Assembly (NCBI RefSeq): GCF_030317205.1 | Contig: NZ_JASZYB010000001.1 | Coordinates: 2,232,001-2,296,000 of the forward strand | From: Variovorax sp. J2L1-78 | Lineage (GTDB): Bacteria; Pseudomonadota; Gammaproteobacteria; Burkholderiales; Burkholderiaceae_C | DNA: 64,000 nucleotides | Direction of reading: 5' to 3' | Shown here: positions 35,291 to 44,644 of the stretch, in pieces | How positions within the stretch are numbered: position 1 is the stretch's first letter | How the letters are laid out: each line of letters starts with the position of its first letter | Notes under the pieces: model-generated | Databases searched by the model: none | The model's input: the letters and a program-made list of their open reading frames with translations, nothing else | What the model was told of the DNA's origin: nothing | Program-made: the position numbers and the translations under genes

Positions 35291-36471
35291 GGGCGGGCCT
35301 CCTTCATCACGGCGACCGGTTGCGCGCCGCCCCCATTCGACTCACCGGCCTCGGTCTTCGCCTTCGGCACCGGCACGCTGTTGCTGCGCTTGAGCCACAG
35401 GTACAGGCCGCTGCCCAGCACGATGATGGTGGCGATGTCGAGCAGCGCCCACAGGATCTGCATCGGCATGCCGCCGTAATCGCCGAAGTGCAGCGGCTGG
35501 GACACCAGCAGGGCCGTCAGGTACCAGGGCAGCTTGGGCGCGGCCGTGACCGCGGTGGTCTTGGCATCGACCAGCACCGGTTGCAGCAGCTTCGAGGTGA
35601 ACGGCTCGTTGCCCTTCAAGAACACCGTGGTGTGGTGCGGGCTCGAGAACGCCGTGCCGGGGAAGGCGATGAACGACAGCTTGCTGTGGGGCGACTGCGC
35701 GTAGGCCGCGTCGAGCGACTTCTGCACCGAGCCGCGCTCGGCCACCGGCGTGACCGGCTGGCCCTGGTACGGCGCCAGCAGCGCGCTGAGCTGGTCGTAC
35801 TGCCAGTACTTGATCACCAGGTCGGCCCAGGTGTTGATCATCCCGGTGCCGCCGACCACGAAGGCCCACACCAGCGTCACGACGCCCAGCAGGTTGTGCA
35901 GGTCGAGCCACTTCAAGCGGGGCCGCTTGTCGCGGCGCACCGTGCCGAAGTCGAGCTTGCGCATGAAGGGCGAATACAGCACCACGCCCGAGACGATGGC
36001 CACCAGCAGCAGCAGGCCCATGAAGCCGAGGAAGAGCTTGCCCGGCAGGCCGGCGAACAGGTCGACGTGCAGCTTGAACATCACGTACATGAAGCCCTCG
36101 TCGAACTTGGGCTGCGCCAGCACCTCGGCCGTGCGGGCATCGACCGCGACCGACTTGAAGTCGTCGGTGGGCGCGGGCGTCGGCGTGAGCGTGACGAACC
36201 ACAGGCCGTCGTCGTCCTCGGGCTGCGAGACGAACTGCACCACGCGATCGGGGTGCTTGGCCTTCGCGACCTCGAGCACGCGGTCGAGGCTGGCGCGCGG
36301 TGTGTTCGCCGGCATCTTGGGTGCCTCGACCTCGGTCCCGAGCAGGTGGCCGATCTCGTGATGGAAGATCAGCGGCAGCCCCGTGATGCACAGCAGCAGC
36401 ATGAACACGGTGCAGACCAGGCTGCTCCATTTGTGAACCCAGGCCCAGGTCTTGATCTTTCGGCTGTTCAT
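35287..36471 (-). CDS. PepSY-associated membrane protein (possible siderophore-iron reductase)
   Basis: 394-residue inner-membrane protein with an N-terminal helix (WSSLVCTVFMLLLCITGLPL), periplasmic PepSY-like parts and three more helices, including a final one near 350-375. Histidines in KWSSL/HHEIGHLLG, KLHVDLFAG and WLDLHNLLGVV are placed to bind heme. Such proteins, found next to TonB siderophore receptors, are proposed to reduce or release iron in the periplasm. It follows the receptor by about 35 bp and is co-transcribed with it. Confidence 0.88.
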   Translation of the reverse strand: MNSRKIKTWAWVHKWSSLVCTVFMLLLCITGLPLIFHHEIGHLLGTEVEAPKMPANTPRASLDRVLEVAKAKHPDRVVQFVSQPEDDDGLWFVTLTPTPAPTDDFKSVAVDARTAEVLAQPKFDEGFMYVMFKLHVDLFAGLPGKLFLGFMGLLLLVAIVSGVVLYSPFMRKLDFGTVRRDKRPRLKWLDLHNLLGVVTLVWAFVVGGTGMINTWADLVIKYWQYDQLSALLAPYQGQPVTPVAERGSVQKSLDAAYAQSPHSKLSFIAFPGTAFSSPHHTTVFLKGNEPFTSKLLQPVLVDAKTTAVTAAPKLPWYLTALLVSQPLHFGDYGGMPMQILWALLDIATIIVLGSGLYLWLKRSNSVPVPKAKTEAGESNGGGAQPVAVMKEARP

Positions 36472-36508
36472 CGTGGTGTTCGTCTTGTTGATGCTTCAGG
36501 GCGCGCGG

Positions 36509-38593
36509 TCAGAAGCGGTACGTCGCGCTGGCGACCACTTCACGGCCCTTGCCATACCAGCAGTCGCCGCGCGCCAGGCAGGTGCTGAAGTACACCTTGT
36601 CGGTGGCGTTGTTGATGTTCAGGGCGTAGCGCCACTGGGCGGTATCGTACGCAAGCACGAAGTCGAGCAGCGCCACGCTCGGGATGCGAGGCCCGTAACC
36701 GCCGTAGGAGGTGTCGCGGAAATTGCCCATGTAGCGCACACCCGCGCCGACCGAGAAGCCCGGGAGGCCCGCGATAGCAAAGCGGTACTTGGTCCACAGG
36801 CTGGCCTGGTGCTTCGGCATGCCTTCGATCTGCGCGTCGAGGTCGATGTAGTTGTAGTGCGCGATGACGTCTAGGTCGTGGCTGATCGAACCCTTGGCTT
36901 CGAGTTCGACGCCCTTGTTCCGCGTCTCGCCCAGTTGGTTGAAGGTGTTGGGCTCCGGCTCGACGATCTGGTTCTTCTCGCGCAGGTCGTAGACCGCCGC
37001 ACTGAAGGCCATGGCGCGCGCCTTGGGCTCGTACTTGATGCCGGCCTCCCACTGCTCGCCGCGCAGCGGCTTGAAGCTCTGGCCCATGCGGGCCGACTGC
37101 GGCGTGAAGGACTCGGTGTAGCTCACGTAGGGCGACCAGCCCGAAGACATCGCATACATCACGGCCAAGCGCTTGGTGTTGGCGCTGGTCTTCTCGTCCT
37201 CGCTGCCCTCCACGCCCGACACGGCGCGGTCGTGGCGCAGCCCGGCCAGGAAGATCCATTGGTTCCACTTGATCTGGTCCTGCACGTACAGGCCGCTGTT
37301 GCGCTGCGTGGTGCGCGGCAGCGCAAAGCGCTCGGGGTCGACGAGGCTGCCGTACACCGGCGCGTAGGCGTCGATCACGCTGTAGTCGAAGCCGCTCGAC
37401 ACGTTCTCGCGCTGATGCGAGAAATCGGCGCCGACCAGCAGGGTGTGCTTGACGTCGCCCGTGGCGAAGTGGCCTTCGAGGTGGTTGTCGATGGTGGCGA
37501 TGCGGTTGCGTGTGAGCGAGCTGTCGGTGATGCGGCCGAGCAGGCGCTTGTTCACCGGGTCCTCGCCCCAACCGCCCGTGATCCTGAAGAAGTCGCCGTA
37601 GGCGTAGCGGTTGTCGTTCTCGTTGTGCGCCACGCGGAAGTTCTGGCGCACGGTCCAGGCGTCGTTGAACTTGTGTTCGAACAGCCAGCCGAAGCTCTTG
37701 CGCTCGCTGTCGTAGTAGTCGCTGGGCTCACCGATGAAACGGCTCGCGGGAATGCGGCCGTTCGGGTTCGACAGGATCGTGCCTTCCCAGGGCAGGAACT
37801 GCGAGCTCGTCCCGCTCTTGTCCTTCTGGTACATGGCCTGCAAAGTCAGCGAGGTGGCGGCGCTCGGGCGCCAGGTGAGTGACGGTGCGAGCAGGCTGCG
37901 GTCGTCGGGCACATAGTCGACCTGCGTGTCGGACTTGCGCTGCAGCGCAACGAGTCGGTAGGACCACTCGCCGTCGGCCGTCAGCGCACCGGTCAAGTCG
38001 GCCTGGATCTGCTTGCGGCCCCAGTTGCCGAACTGCACGCCGACCTCACGCTGCGTCTCGGTCAAGGGTCGCTTGCTCACCATGTTGAGCACGCCGGCGG
38101 CCGTGCCCGAACCGAAGAGCATGCCGGCCGGGCCGCGCAGGACTTCCAGGCGCTCGAGGGCGTAGGGCTCGGTGCGGGTCGTGCTGGTGTAGTAGCCGTA
38201 GGCCTGACGCAAGCCGTCGAGGTAGACGCTCGGCTCGCTGCCGCGAATGCGCACGGAGTCGGTCCGCGCGTCGAGCCCGTAGGCATCGGAGCGCACGCCC
38301 GCGGCATAGCCCAGCGCATCCTGCAGGCTGGTGGCGCCCTGGTCCACGAGCTGGTCGCGCGTGACCACGGTGACGGCCTGCGGCGTCTCGGCCAACGGCG
38401 TGTCGGTCTTGGTCGCGGTCACGGCGTTCTTCGCGCGGTAGCCCACCACCGGGGAGGTCGCGGATTCGTTTTCCGCGCTCGCGTCGACACGCACTTCGGG
38501 AAGGGTCTGGGCGGCTGCCTGCAGGGCCAGAAGGCCGAAGGCAAGGGAAACGGCCGAGCGGTGACCGAACGGCGAAGTGGTGGGCATCGTCAT
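36509..38593 (-). CDS. TonB-dependent siderophore receptor
   Basis: 694-residue outer-membrane receptor of the ferrichrome/coprogen/pyoverdine type. Signal peptide (residues 1-28, ending LQAAAQ), plug with TPQAVTVVTRDQLVDQ and GMLFGSGTAAGVLNMVSKRP, barrel ending in the terminal aromatic ASATYRF. First gene of a three-gene iron operon with the PepSY protein and the small membrane protein. A Fur-box-like palindrome overlaps its promoter. The start at 38593 (MTMPTTS) could also be at 38587. Confidence 0.93.
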   Translation of the reverse strand: MTMPTTSPFGHRSAVSLAFGLLALQAAAQTLPEVRVDASAENESATSPVVGYRAKNAVTATKTDTPLAETPQAVTVVTRDQLVDQGATSLQDALGYAAGVRSDAYGLDARTDSVRIRGSEPSVYLDGLRQAYGYYTSTTRTEPYALERLEVLRGPAGMLFGSGTAAGVLNMVSKRPLTETQREVGVQFGNWGRKQIQADLTGALTADGEWSYRLVALQRKSDTQVDYVPDDRSLLAPSLTWRPSAATSLTLQAMYQKDKSGTSSQFLPWEGTILSNPNGRIPASRFIGEPSDYYDSERKSFGWLFEHKFNDAWTVRQNFRVAHNENDNRYAYGDFFRITGGWGEDPVNKRLLGRITDSSLTRNRIATIDNHLEGHFATGDVKHTLLVGADFSHQRENVSSGFDYSVIDAYAPVYGSLVDPERFALPRTTQRNSGLYVQDQIKWNQWIFLAGLRHDRAVSGVEGSEDEKTSANTKRLAVMYAMSSGWSPYVSYTESFTPQSARMGQSFKPLRGEQWEAGIKYEPKARAMAFSAAVYDLREKNQIVEPEPNTFNQLGETRNKGVELEAKGSISHDLDVIAHYNYIDLDAQIEGMPKHQASLWTKYRFAIAGLPGFSVGAGVRYMGNFRDTSYGGYGPRIPSVALLDFVLAYDTAQWRYALNINNATDKVYFSTCLARGDCWYGKGREVVASATYRF

Positions 38594-38603
38594 TAAGATT
38601 TGA

Positions 38604-38622
38604 AATGAGAAGGATTCTCATT
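38604..38622. promoter_or_regulatory. Fur-box-like palindrome before the receptor gene
   Basis: AATGAGAA-GGA-TTCTCATT, perfect 8-bp arms, 11 bp upstream of the receptor start. It agrees with the arms of the Fur consensus (GATAATGATAATCATTATC) over AATGA/TCATT, which predicts repression under iron sufficiency. Confidence 0.75.
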
Positions 38623-38684
38623 CTATTCAACCTCACGGTGCCATTGTCAACGCCACTCCCACGGCGCGTGGGGACACTCGACCC

Positions 38685-39512
38685 TCAGTCCAGGGCGCGA
38701 TCAAGCAGCAGGTCGACCTGCTGGCCCAGCGCACTGCGTGGCGCCACCAGGCGCTGCAGCAGGCTGAAATGGTCCGCATCCGGCTCGTAGTGCAGCACCG
38801 AGGGGTTGCCCATCGCCAGCCACACCTCGTGCATGCGGCGGCTCTGTTCGCGCATGGCGGGCGTCTCGTCGGCGCCGGCGGCCAGCAGCAGCGGCGGGCC
38901 ATCGGGCGCGGCGCGGTACAGCGGCGACGCCGCGGCCGCGCTGTGTGCGTCGAGCCGCAGGTTCTCGTTGAGCGAGGTCTGTGCCAGCGGCGCCAGGTCG
39001 TAGAGGCCGCTCAGCGCGACCACGCCGGCCACCGTGGCCATCGGCAGCCCGCGCGCGGTCCAATCGGTGAGCGCCATTTCCATCGCCAGATGCCCACCGG
39101 CCGAATGCCCCATCGCGACCAGGGGAAGCGCGGCATCGACCCGGCCGAGCACGGCCGGCACGGCGGTGCGCACGGTCTCGGTCAGGTCGGCCAGCGACAC
39201 CGTGGGGCACAGCGGGTAGTTCACCATCGCAACGTGCAGGCCGCGCCGCACGAGGGCCGGCGCAATGAAACGGAAGCCTGCCTTGTCGCGCCACTGCCAG
39301 TAGCCGGCGTGCAGGTAGATCAACACGCCGCGCGCGGCCGGGCCGGCATCGAAGAAGTCGAAGGTGCAGCGTTCGGCCATGCCGTAACGCAGATCGAGCT
39401 CGCAGGCGCCGCCCCGGACCGCCTCGGCGCTGTGTCGCTCGAACTCCTCGAAGAGCGCCGGAAACCCGGGCCGCGCCTGCCCCGTCAGGTACTGGAACTC
39501 GGCATCACTCAT
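38685..39512 (-). CDS. Alpha/beta hydrolase, kynurenine formamidase-like
   Basis: 275-residue soluble hydrolase. The oxyanion segment YLHAGYWQWRDK matches the HGGYW motif of BNA7/kynurenine-formamidase-like enzymes. The nucleophile is Ser137 in GHSAGG, with Asp in AGADETPAM and His in DADHFSLL near the end. The family also includes carbamate and arylformamide hydrolases, so kynurenine use is only a possibility; no kynureninase or tryptophan dioxygenase gene is near. Its start overlaps the end of the CNNM gene by 8 bases. Confidence 0.82.
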   Translation of the reverse strand: MSDAEFQYLTGQARPGFPALFEEFERHSAEAVRGGACELDLRYGMAERCTFDFFDAGPAARGVLIYLHAGYWQWRDKAGFRFIAPALVRRGLHVAMVNYPLCPTVSLADLTETVRTAVPAVLGRVDAALPLVAMGHSAGGHLAMEMALTDWTARGLPMATVAGVVALSGLYDLAPLAQTSLNENLRLDAHSAAAASPLYRAAPDGPPLLLAAGADETPAMREQSRRMHEVWLAMGNPSVLHYEPDADHFSLLQRLVAPRSALGQQVDLLLDRALD

Positions 39513-40812
39513 GGCCCGGCCCGGTGCCCGCGTGGGCCACCACGCGGTCGATGCGGCGGCCGTCGAGCGCGACCACCTCGAAGACCCAGCCCGCGCATTC
39601 GATGCGCTCGCCCACGACGGGCAGCTGGCCCGACACCGACATCAAGAGACCGGCGACGGTGTTGTAGCGCCCCCGCTCCTCCTCGGGCAGCTCGCGAATC
39701 GCGAGGCGCGCGCGCAGCTCCGACACGGGCATGAGGCCGTCGAGCTCCCAGGCGCCGTCCTCGCGCTGGCGTGCCCAGGCGTCGGTCGTGGTGTTGGGCT
39801 GCAACTCGCCGGTGATGGCTTCGAGCATGTCGCGCGGCGTCATCAGGCCCTGCACCACACCGTACTCGTCGACCACGAACACCAGACGCCCGCCGCGCAC
39901 GCGGAACTGCTCCAGCAGCTCCATGCCGGTCAATGTCTCGGGCACGAACAGCGCGGGCTGGACCACGCTGTCGATCGTGCCCTCGTGCTGCGGGCCGAGC
40001 CGCAGCAGATGCGCGACGCTGATCACGCCCAGCACGTCGTCGAGCGAGTTGCGGCACACGGGGTACCACGAGTGCACCAGGTTGAGGGCACCGGCGTCCG
40101 CCACCTTCTGCAGGCTCGACGCCACCGTGTCGGTGGCGTCGAGCCACTCGATGTCGGCCCGCGGCACCATCAGCGAGCTGAGCCGGCGGTCGTCCAGGTG
40201 GAACACGTTGCGCACCATCTGGTGCTCGTGCATCTCGATCACGCCGGCATCGACGCCCTCTTCCAGGCTCGCGGAAATTTCCTCTTCGGTCACCGTGCGC
40301 GCCGCGTTGGAGTCGATGCGCAGCAGCTTGAGCGTCATCGCGGTCGCGCCCGACAGCATCAGCACGAAGGGCTTGGCGCCGGTGGCCAGCGCGCGCATCG
40401 GCCGCGACACGAAACGCGCGACCGGCTCGGGGTAGAGCTGGCCGATGCGCTTGGGCACCAGCTCGCCGAAGATGATCGTGAAGAAGGTGATGCAGGTCAC
40501 CACCACCGCGGTCGACGCGATGCTGGCCGTGCCGGCGCCCATGCCCGCGCCTTCCATCCACACCGCCAGCGGCGCCGCGAAGGCGGCTTCGCCGACGATG
40601 CCGCTGAGCATGCCGATGGAGGTGATGCCGATCTGCACGCTCGAGAGGAACTGGGTCGGGTCCTCCATCAGCTTGAGGGCGGCGGCCGCGCCGGCGTCCC
40701 CGGTTTCGGCCAGCGCCGCGAGCCGTGCACGACGGCTGGTGGAAAGGGCCATTTCGGACATTGCGAACAACGCGTTGAGCGTGGTCAGCAAGGCCAGTAA
40801 GAAGACATCCAT
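39505..40812 (-). CDS. CNNM/CBS-domain transporter-type protein (CorC/HlyC family)
   Basis: 435 residues: an N-terminal CNNM membrane domain (about 1-190, four helices, with GITSIGMLSGIVGEAAFA and FGELVPKRI), a CBS pair (about 200-330, with MVPRADIEWLD and FVVDEYGVVQGLMTPRDML) and a C-terminal CorC_HlyC domain. The family is linked to magnesium efflux or homeostasis. I use the ATG at 40812; one at 40836 would overlap the divergent apaH start. Downstream it overlaps the hydrolase gene. Confidence 0.9.
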   Translation of the reverse strand: MDVFLLALLTTLNALFAMSEMALSTSRRARLAALAETGDAGAAAALKLMEDPTQFLSSVQIGITSIGMLSGIVGEAAFAAPLAVWMEGAGMGAGTASIASTAVVVTCITFFTIIFGELVPKRIGQLYPEPVARFVSRPMRALATGAKPFVLMLSGATAMTLKLLRIDSNAARTVTEEEISASLEEGVDAGVIEMHEHQMVRNVFHLDDRRLSSLMVPRADIEWLDATDTVASSLQKVADAGALNLVHSWYPVCRNSLDDVLGVISVAHLLRLGPQHEGTIDSVVQPALFVPETLTGMELLEQFRVRGGRLVFVVDEYGVVQGLMTPRDMLEAITGELQPNTTTDAWARQREDGAWELDGLMPVSELRARLAIRELPEEERGRYNTVAGLLMSVSGQLPVVGERIECAGWVFEVVALDGRRIDRVVAHAGTGPGHE

Positions 40813-40834
40813 GAACGGGGGAGAGAATGGGGAC

Positions 40835-41677
40835 ATGGCACTTTACTTGATCGGTGACGTGCAGGGCTGCGACGACGCGCTGCAGCGCCTGCTCGACCAC
40901 ATCGACTTCTCCCCGAGCCGCGACACGCTCGTGCTGCTGGGCGACCTGGTCAACCGCGGGCCCGATTCGGCCGGCGTGCTGCGGCGCGTGCAGCGGCTGG
41001 GCGGCGCGGCGCGCAGCCTGCTGGGCAACCACGACCTGCACCTGCTGGGCGTGGCGCACGGGGCGCGCAAGTCCGGGCGCAAGGACACGCTCGACGGCAT
41101 CCTCGACGCGCCCGACCGCGACGCGCTGATCGACTGGCTGCGCCAGCAGTCGATGGCGCTGCACCAGACCGTCGGCGGGCGCGACCTGCTGATGGTGCAT
41201 GCCGGCGTGCTGCCGCAATGGAGCATCGGCCAGACGCTGGTGCTGGCGGCGGAGGTCGAGTCGGTGCTGCGCGGCCCGGCACTGGGCGAGTTCGTGCGCA
41301 CCATGTACGGCAACGAGCCGGCGCAGTGGAACGACGCGCTCACCGGCCACGCCCGGTTGCGCGCCATCGTCAACGGCCTGACGCGGCTGCGCTTCTGCAC
41401 CGCCGACGGCGTGATGGACTTCGACACCAAGGACAGCGCCGACGCGCCGCCCGCCGGCTACATGCCGTGGTTCGATGTGCCGGGGCGCCGCGCGGCCGCC
41501 GCGACCATCGCCTTCGGCCACTGGTCGACGCTGGGCTGGATCGCGCGGCCCGGCCTGATCTCGACCGACACCGGCTGCGTCTGGGGCGGCTGCCTCAGCG
41601 CGGCGCGCATCGGCGACACGCTCGACGCCATCGCGCATGTCGAGGTGCGCTGCGACCCCGCGCAGAAACCGGGTTGA
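40835..41677 (+). CDS. apaH: Symmetrical diadenosine tetraphosphatase
   Basis: 280-residue metallophosphatase that cleaves Ap4A into two ADP and removes alarmone or NpnN caps. The metal-site motifs GDVQGCDDAL, GDLVNRGPDS and GNHDLHLLG are intact, with further histidines in LMVHAGVLPQW and FGHWSTLGW. Length matches E. coli ApaH (280). GGGGAC precedes the ATG. Divergent from the CNNM gene with only 22 bp between starts, and convergent with the sulfonate binding-protein gene, 3 bp apart. Confidence 0.95.
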   Translation: MALYLIGDVQGCDDALQRLLDHIDFSPSRDTLVLLGDLVNRGPDSAGVLRRVQRLGGAARSLLGNHDLHLLGVAHGARKSGRKDTLDGILDAPDRDALIDWLRQQSMALHQTVGGRDLLMVHAGVLPQWSIGQTLVLAAEVESVLRGPALGEFVRTMYGNEPAQWNDALTGHARLRAIVNGLTRLRFCTADGVMDFDTKDSADAPPAGYMPWFDVPGRRAAAATIAFGHWSTLGWIARPGLISTDTGCVWGGCLSAARIGDTLDAIAHVEVRCDPAQKPG

Positions 41678-41680
41678 CCG

Positions 41681-42637
41681 TCAGCCTGCAGCGAGCGCGA
41701 AGCCGGTGTCGAAGGTGCCCTTCACGTCGAGCGGCTGCTTGATCAGCCCGACCTGCCGGTAGAAGTCGGCCGTGCCCTGCTGGTCGGCGACCACCTGCGC
41801 GTCGATCGGCACCCACTTCTGTTGGCGCCGTTCGAACTGCAGCTTCGCGGCCTCGGGCGGGATGCCGATGATGCGGGCCAGCGCGGCCGAGTAGGCATCG
41901 ACGTTGCGGTACGACCATTGCTGGGCACGCGCCACGCGTTGCAGGTAGTCCTGCAGCACAGCGCGCTTGGACGCGATCGCTGCGTCGGTGGCCGCCAGGT
42001 AGCTCAGGCCCGGCAGCAGGTCGCGCCCGCTCACTAGCACGCGCGCATGGCCGCTCACCTCGGCCAGCGCGGTGTACGGCTCCCACGTGGCCCACGCATC
42101 GACCGAGCCCTGCGTGAGCGCGAGCTTGGCGTCGGCCGGCGCGAGGAAGCGCAGGTTCACGTCCTCCGGCTTCAGGCCGGCACGCGTGATCGCCTTGAGC
42201 GTGACGTAGTGGCCGATCGACCCGCGGTTGGTCGCGATGCTTCGGCCCTTCAGATCGGCCGCGGTCTTCAGCGTCGAGTCGGGCCGCACCAGCACCGCCG
42301 TGCCGTAGGCGTCGGAGCGGTTGGCGCCGATCGCCTTCACGCGCGTGCCGGCCGCCAGCGCGAAGATCAGCGGCGCATCGCCGATCGGGCCCGAGTCGAC
42401 CGCGCCCGCGTTGAGCGCTTCGGCCAGCGGCGCCGCCGCCGGAAATTCCGACCACTGGATGTCGTAGCCGACGCCCTCGAGCGCGCCCGCGGCTTCGAGC
42501 AGCGCGCGCAGGCCGCCCTTCTGGTCGCCGGCCTTCAGGACGGGGCGCGCCTGCGTGCGGCCGATGGCGGGGAGCGCTAGCGCCGCACCGGCGCCGAGCG
42601 TGCGGGCGACGAACTGGCGACGCGAAGGATGGGTCAT
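41681..42637 (-). CDS. SsuA-type aliphatic sulfonate binding protein
   Basis: 318-residue periplasmic binding protein. Signal peptide of the Tat-like SRRQFVA type (MTHPSRRQFVARTLGAGAAL). The mature start (LKAGDQKGGLRALLEAAGAL, then EFPAAAPLAEALNAGAVDSGPIGDAP) closely follows SsuA. Last gene of the minus-strand organosulfur operon, 25 bp after the cytochrome gene; AAGGAG precedes the ATG. One of three different binding proteins in the operon, so the ABC transporter may accept several sulfur compounds. Confidence 0.88.
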   Translation of the reverse strand: MTHPSRRQFVARTLGAGAALALPAIGRTQARPVLKAGDQKGGLRALLEAAGALEGVGYDIQWSEFPAAAPLAEALNAGAVDSGPIGDAPLIFALAAGTRVKAIGANRSDAYGTAVLVRPDSTLKTAADLKGRSIATNRGSIGHYVTLKAITRAGLKPEDVNLRFLAPADAKLALTQGSVDAWATWEPYTALAEVSGHARVLVSGRDLLPGLSYLAATDAAIASKRAVLQDYLQRVARAQQWSYRNVDAYSAALARIIGIPPEAAKLQFERRQQKWVPIDAQVVADQQGTADFYRQVGLIKQPLDVKGTFDTGFALAAG

Positions 42638-42662
42638 GGTCTTCTCCTTGGGAACAAATGAT

Positions 42663-43841
42663 TCAGTGAACGAAGCCGCCCTTGACGTAGCGCACCGGTT
42701 GCGCGTCCATGCGGGCGATGAGCGCGCCGAGGCCGTCGGCGACGACGGCGGTCTGTACTGCACGCGGCGCGGTGTCGGTGCGGCACAGCAGGTCGTCGTC
42801 CGACCAACCGGCCTGGCCGGGCTGGCTGCGCGCACGCAGCCAGCCGTCGCGGTCGGCGATCAGCGTGGTGCCGGCCGGCGAGGGCGTGCCGCTGACAAGC
42901 GCGAAGACGGACCACGCATCGGCCGCCTCGGACGCATCGACCACGCAGCCGGCGCCATCGCGAGACACCGCCTGCGCGCTCGGCGCGAGCCGCACGGTCA
43001 CGAGCCGCGGGTCTTCGAGCGGCGCCTGCGGCTCGACCGGTGCGTCGTCCTGCGCCACGATGCGCACGCGCTGCCCGCGCCAGCTGGCCAAGCGGCGTGG
43101 CGACTGACCGTCGCAGCGCACCGCGACATCGGGCAAGGCGGCGGGCAGTGCCCAGATGCCTGTGACGCGCAGGGTCTCGCCCGCCGCCTGCGCCTTCATG
43201 AAATCGATCAACGCCCAGGCTTCGTCGTCGCGCAGGCGTTCGCCGAAGGCCGGCATTGTCAGGGCACCGTCACGCGCGCGCATGCCGCGCATCACGTGCC
43301 ACAGCAGATCGCCATCGGCCCGTCGCCACAACAACGGCCCCGCGAGGTTCGGCGGCGACATCGATCGGGCATCGGCCCATGCGCCCTGCCCGCGTCCGTC
43401 GGCGCCATGGCAACCCACGCAATGCTGCGCATAGAGCGTGCGGCCCTGCGCGATCGACTGCACCGTGAAGCCGGTCGGTGAACGGTGAAAACTCGCGGGC
43501 GTCGCCGCGACCCAGACCACCCGTGCGTCCGGCCAGGGGGCGGCCAGCAGCATCAAAGGCACGGCAACAAGCGCTCCAACACGTGCTCGCCTCCAGACGC
43601 CCGCCAGCAGCAACAGGACGACGACCAGCGCGACGACGGCCAGGCTACCGACCAGCCGCCGCGCCTGCCCGAGATCGATCAGCAGGTTCTCGCCGGACAG
43701 CTTCAGCGCCCAGGGCCACGCGGGCTGCCCATGGCTCGTACCGGCCAGCCCCAGCGCCGCGAGCGCCTGCAACAACGCAACCTGCGCGCCCTGCAGCAAG
43801 CCGATCAGCGCGTTGAGCCAGCCGTCGTCGGCACCGGTCAC
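42663..43841 (-). CDS. Membrane-anchored c-type cytochrome with redoxin-like tail
   Basis: 392 residues with a GTG start at 43841 that overlaps the upstream ATPase stop (GTGA). Two or three N-terminal helices (the clearest at about residues 62-82 and 88-100) resemble the end of CopD-type proteins. A cytochrome c domain follows with one heme site, CVGCH near residue 144, and a Met ligand in LTMPAFGERL. After about residue 230 the chain looks like a thioredoxin/SCO-type domain (RLASWRGQRVRIVAQ, TTLIADRDGWLRARS) but lacks a CxxC. Electron transfer in the periplasm is likely. Why it lies in an ABC operon is unclear. Confidence 0.78.
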   Translation of the reverse strand: MTGADDGWLNALIGLLQGAQVALLQALAALGLAGTSHGQPAWPWALKLSGENLLIDLGQARRLVGSLAVVALVVVLLLLAGVWRRARVGALVAVPLMLLAAPWPDARVVWVAATPASFHRSPTGFTVQSIAQGRTLYAQHCVGCHGADGRGQGAWADARSMSPPNLAGPLLWRRADGDLLWHVMRGMRARDGALTMPAFGERLRDDEAWALIDFMKAQAAGETLRVTGIWALPAALPDVAVRCDGQSPRRLASWRGQRVRIVAQDDAPVEPQAPLEDPRLVTVRLAPSAQAVSRDGAGCVVDASEAADAWSVFALVSGTPSPAGTTLIADRDGWLRARSQPGQAGWSDDDLLCRTDTAPRAVQTAVVADGLGALIARMDAQPVRYVKGGFVH

Positions 43842-44644
43842 CAGGTCGCGTCCAGCCCGAGATGGCGCAGCGCCTCGTGCCGCAACTCCGCCAGCCGTGG
43901 ATGGCCGCGATGCCGCGGGTACGGCAGGTCGACGACCAGCTCCGCCGCGATGCGCGCCGGCCGGTCGCTCAGCACGATCACGCGGTTGGCGAGGAACAGC
44001 GCCTCCTCCACGTCGTGCGTCACCAGCAGCGCGGAGAAGCCGGCGCGCTGCCACAGGTTAACGAGTTCGCTCTGCATCGCGAGGCGCGTGAGCGAGTCGA
44101 GCTTGCCCAGCGGCTCGTCGAGCACCAGCAACTGCGGGTCGTTGACCAGCGCACGCGCCAGCGCCACCCGTTGGGCCATGCCGCCCGAGAGTTGGTGCGG
44201 AAAGCTCTTGGCGAAGTCGGTGAGGCCGACCAGCGCCAGCGCATCGTCGACCCGCGTGCGCTGCGTCTTCAGCAACCCGCGCGCCTGCAGGCCCAGCGCC
44301 ACGTTGTCCCAGACCGTGCGCCAGGGGTACAGCGTCGGGTCCTGGAACACGACGATGCGCGACGGGTCGGGCCGCGTGATGGATTCGCCATCCTGCGCGA
44401 TGCGGCCGGTGGTGGCCGGCTCGAGGCCGGCGACCAGCCGCAGCAGCGTCGACTTGCCGCAACCGCTCGGGCCGAGCAGCGCGACGAACTCGCCGGGCTG
44501 CACCTGCAGGTCGATGTCGTCGAGCACCTGCAGCACGCCGCCCTGCTGTTTGAACCAGTGGCTGACACCTTCGATGTCGATGCGCGCGCCGCCGGGCGAC
44601 AGCGTCGCCTCGGCAGCGGCGGGGGCGGAAGCGACGCTCACCAT
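43838..44644 (-). CDS. SsuB-type ABC transporter ATPase
   Basis: 268-residue ATPase for a nitrate/sulfonate/taurine-type importer. Walker A GPSGCGKST, signature LSGGMAQRVALARAL and Walker B LLVLDEPLGKLD are present, with the switch histidine in LLVTHDVEEAL. The ATG at 44644 overlaps the permease stop by seven bases. Works with the permease at 44638-45711. The ssuB-like family also serves taurine (TauB) and nitrate systems, so no symbol is given. Confidence 0.92.
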   Translation of the reverse strand: MVSVASAPAAAEATLSPGGARIDIEGVSHWFKQQGGVLQVLDDIDLQVQPGEFVALLGPSGCGKSTLLRLVAGLEPATTGRIAQDGESITRPDPSRIVVFQDPTLYPWRTVWDNVALGLQARGLLKTQRTRVDDALALVGLTDFAKSFPHQLSGGMAQRVALARALVNDPQLLVLDEPLGKLDSLTRLAMQSELVNLWQRAGFSALLVTHDVEEALFLANRVIVLSDRPARIAAELVVDLPYPRHRGHPRLAELRHEALRHLGLDATW

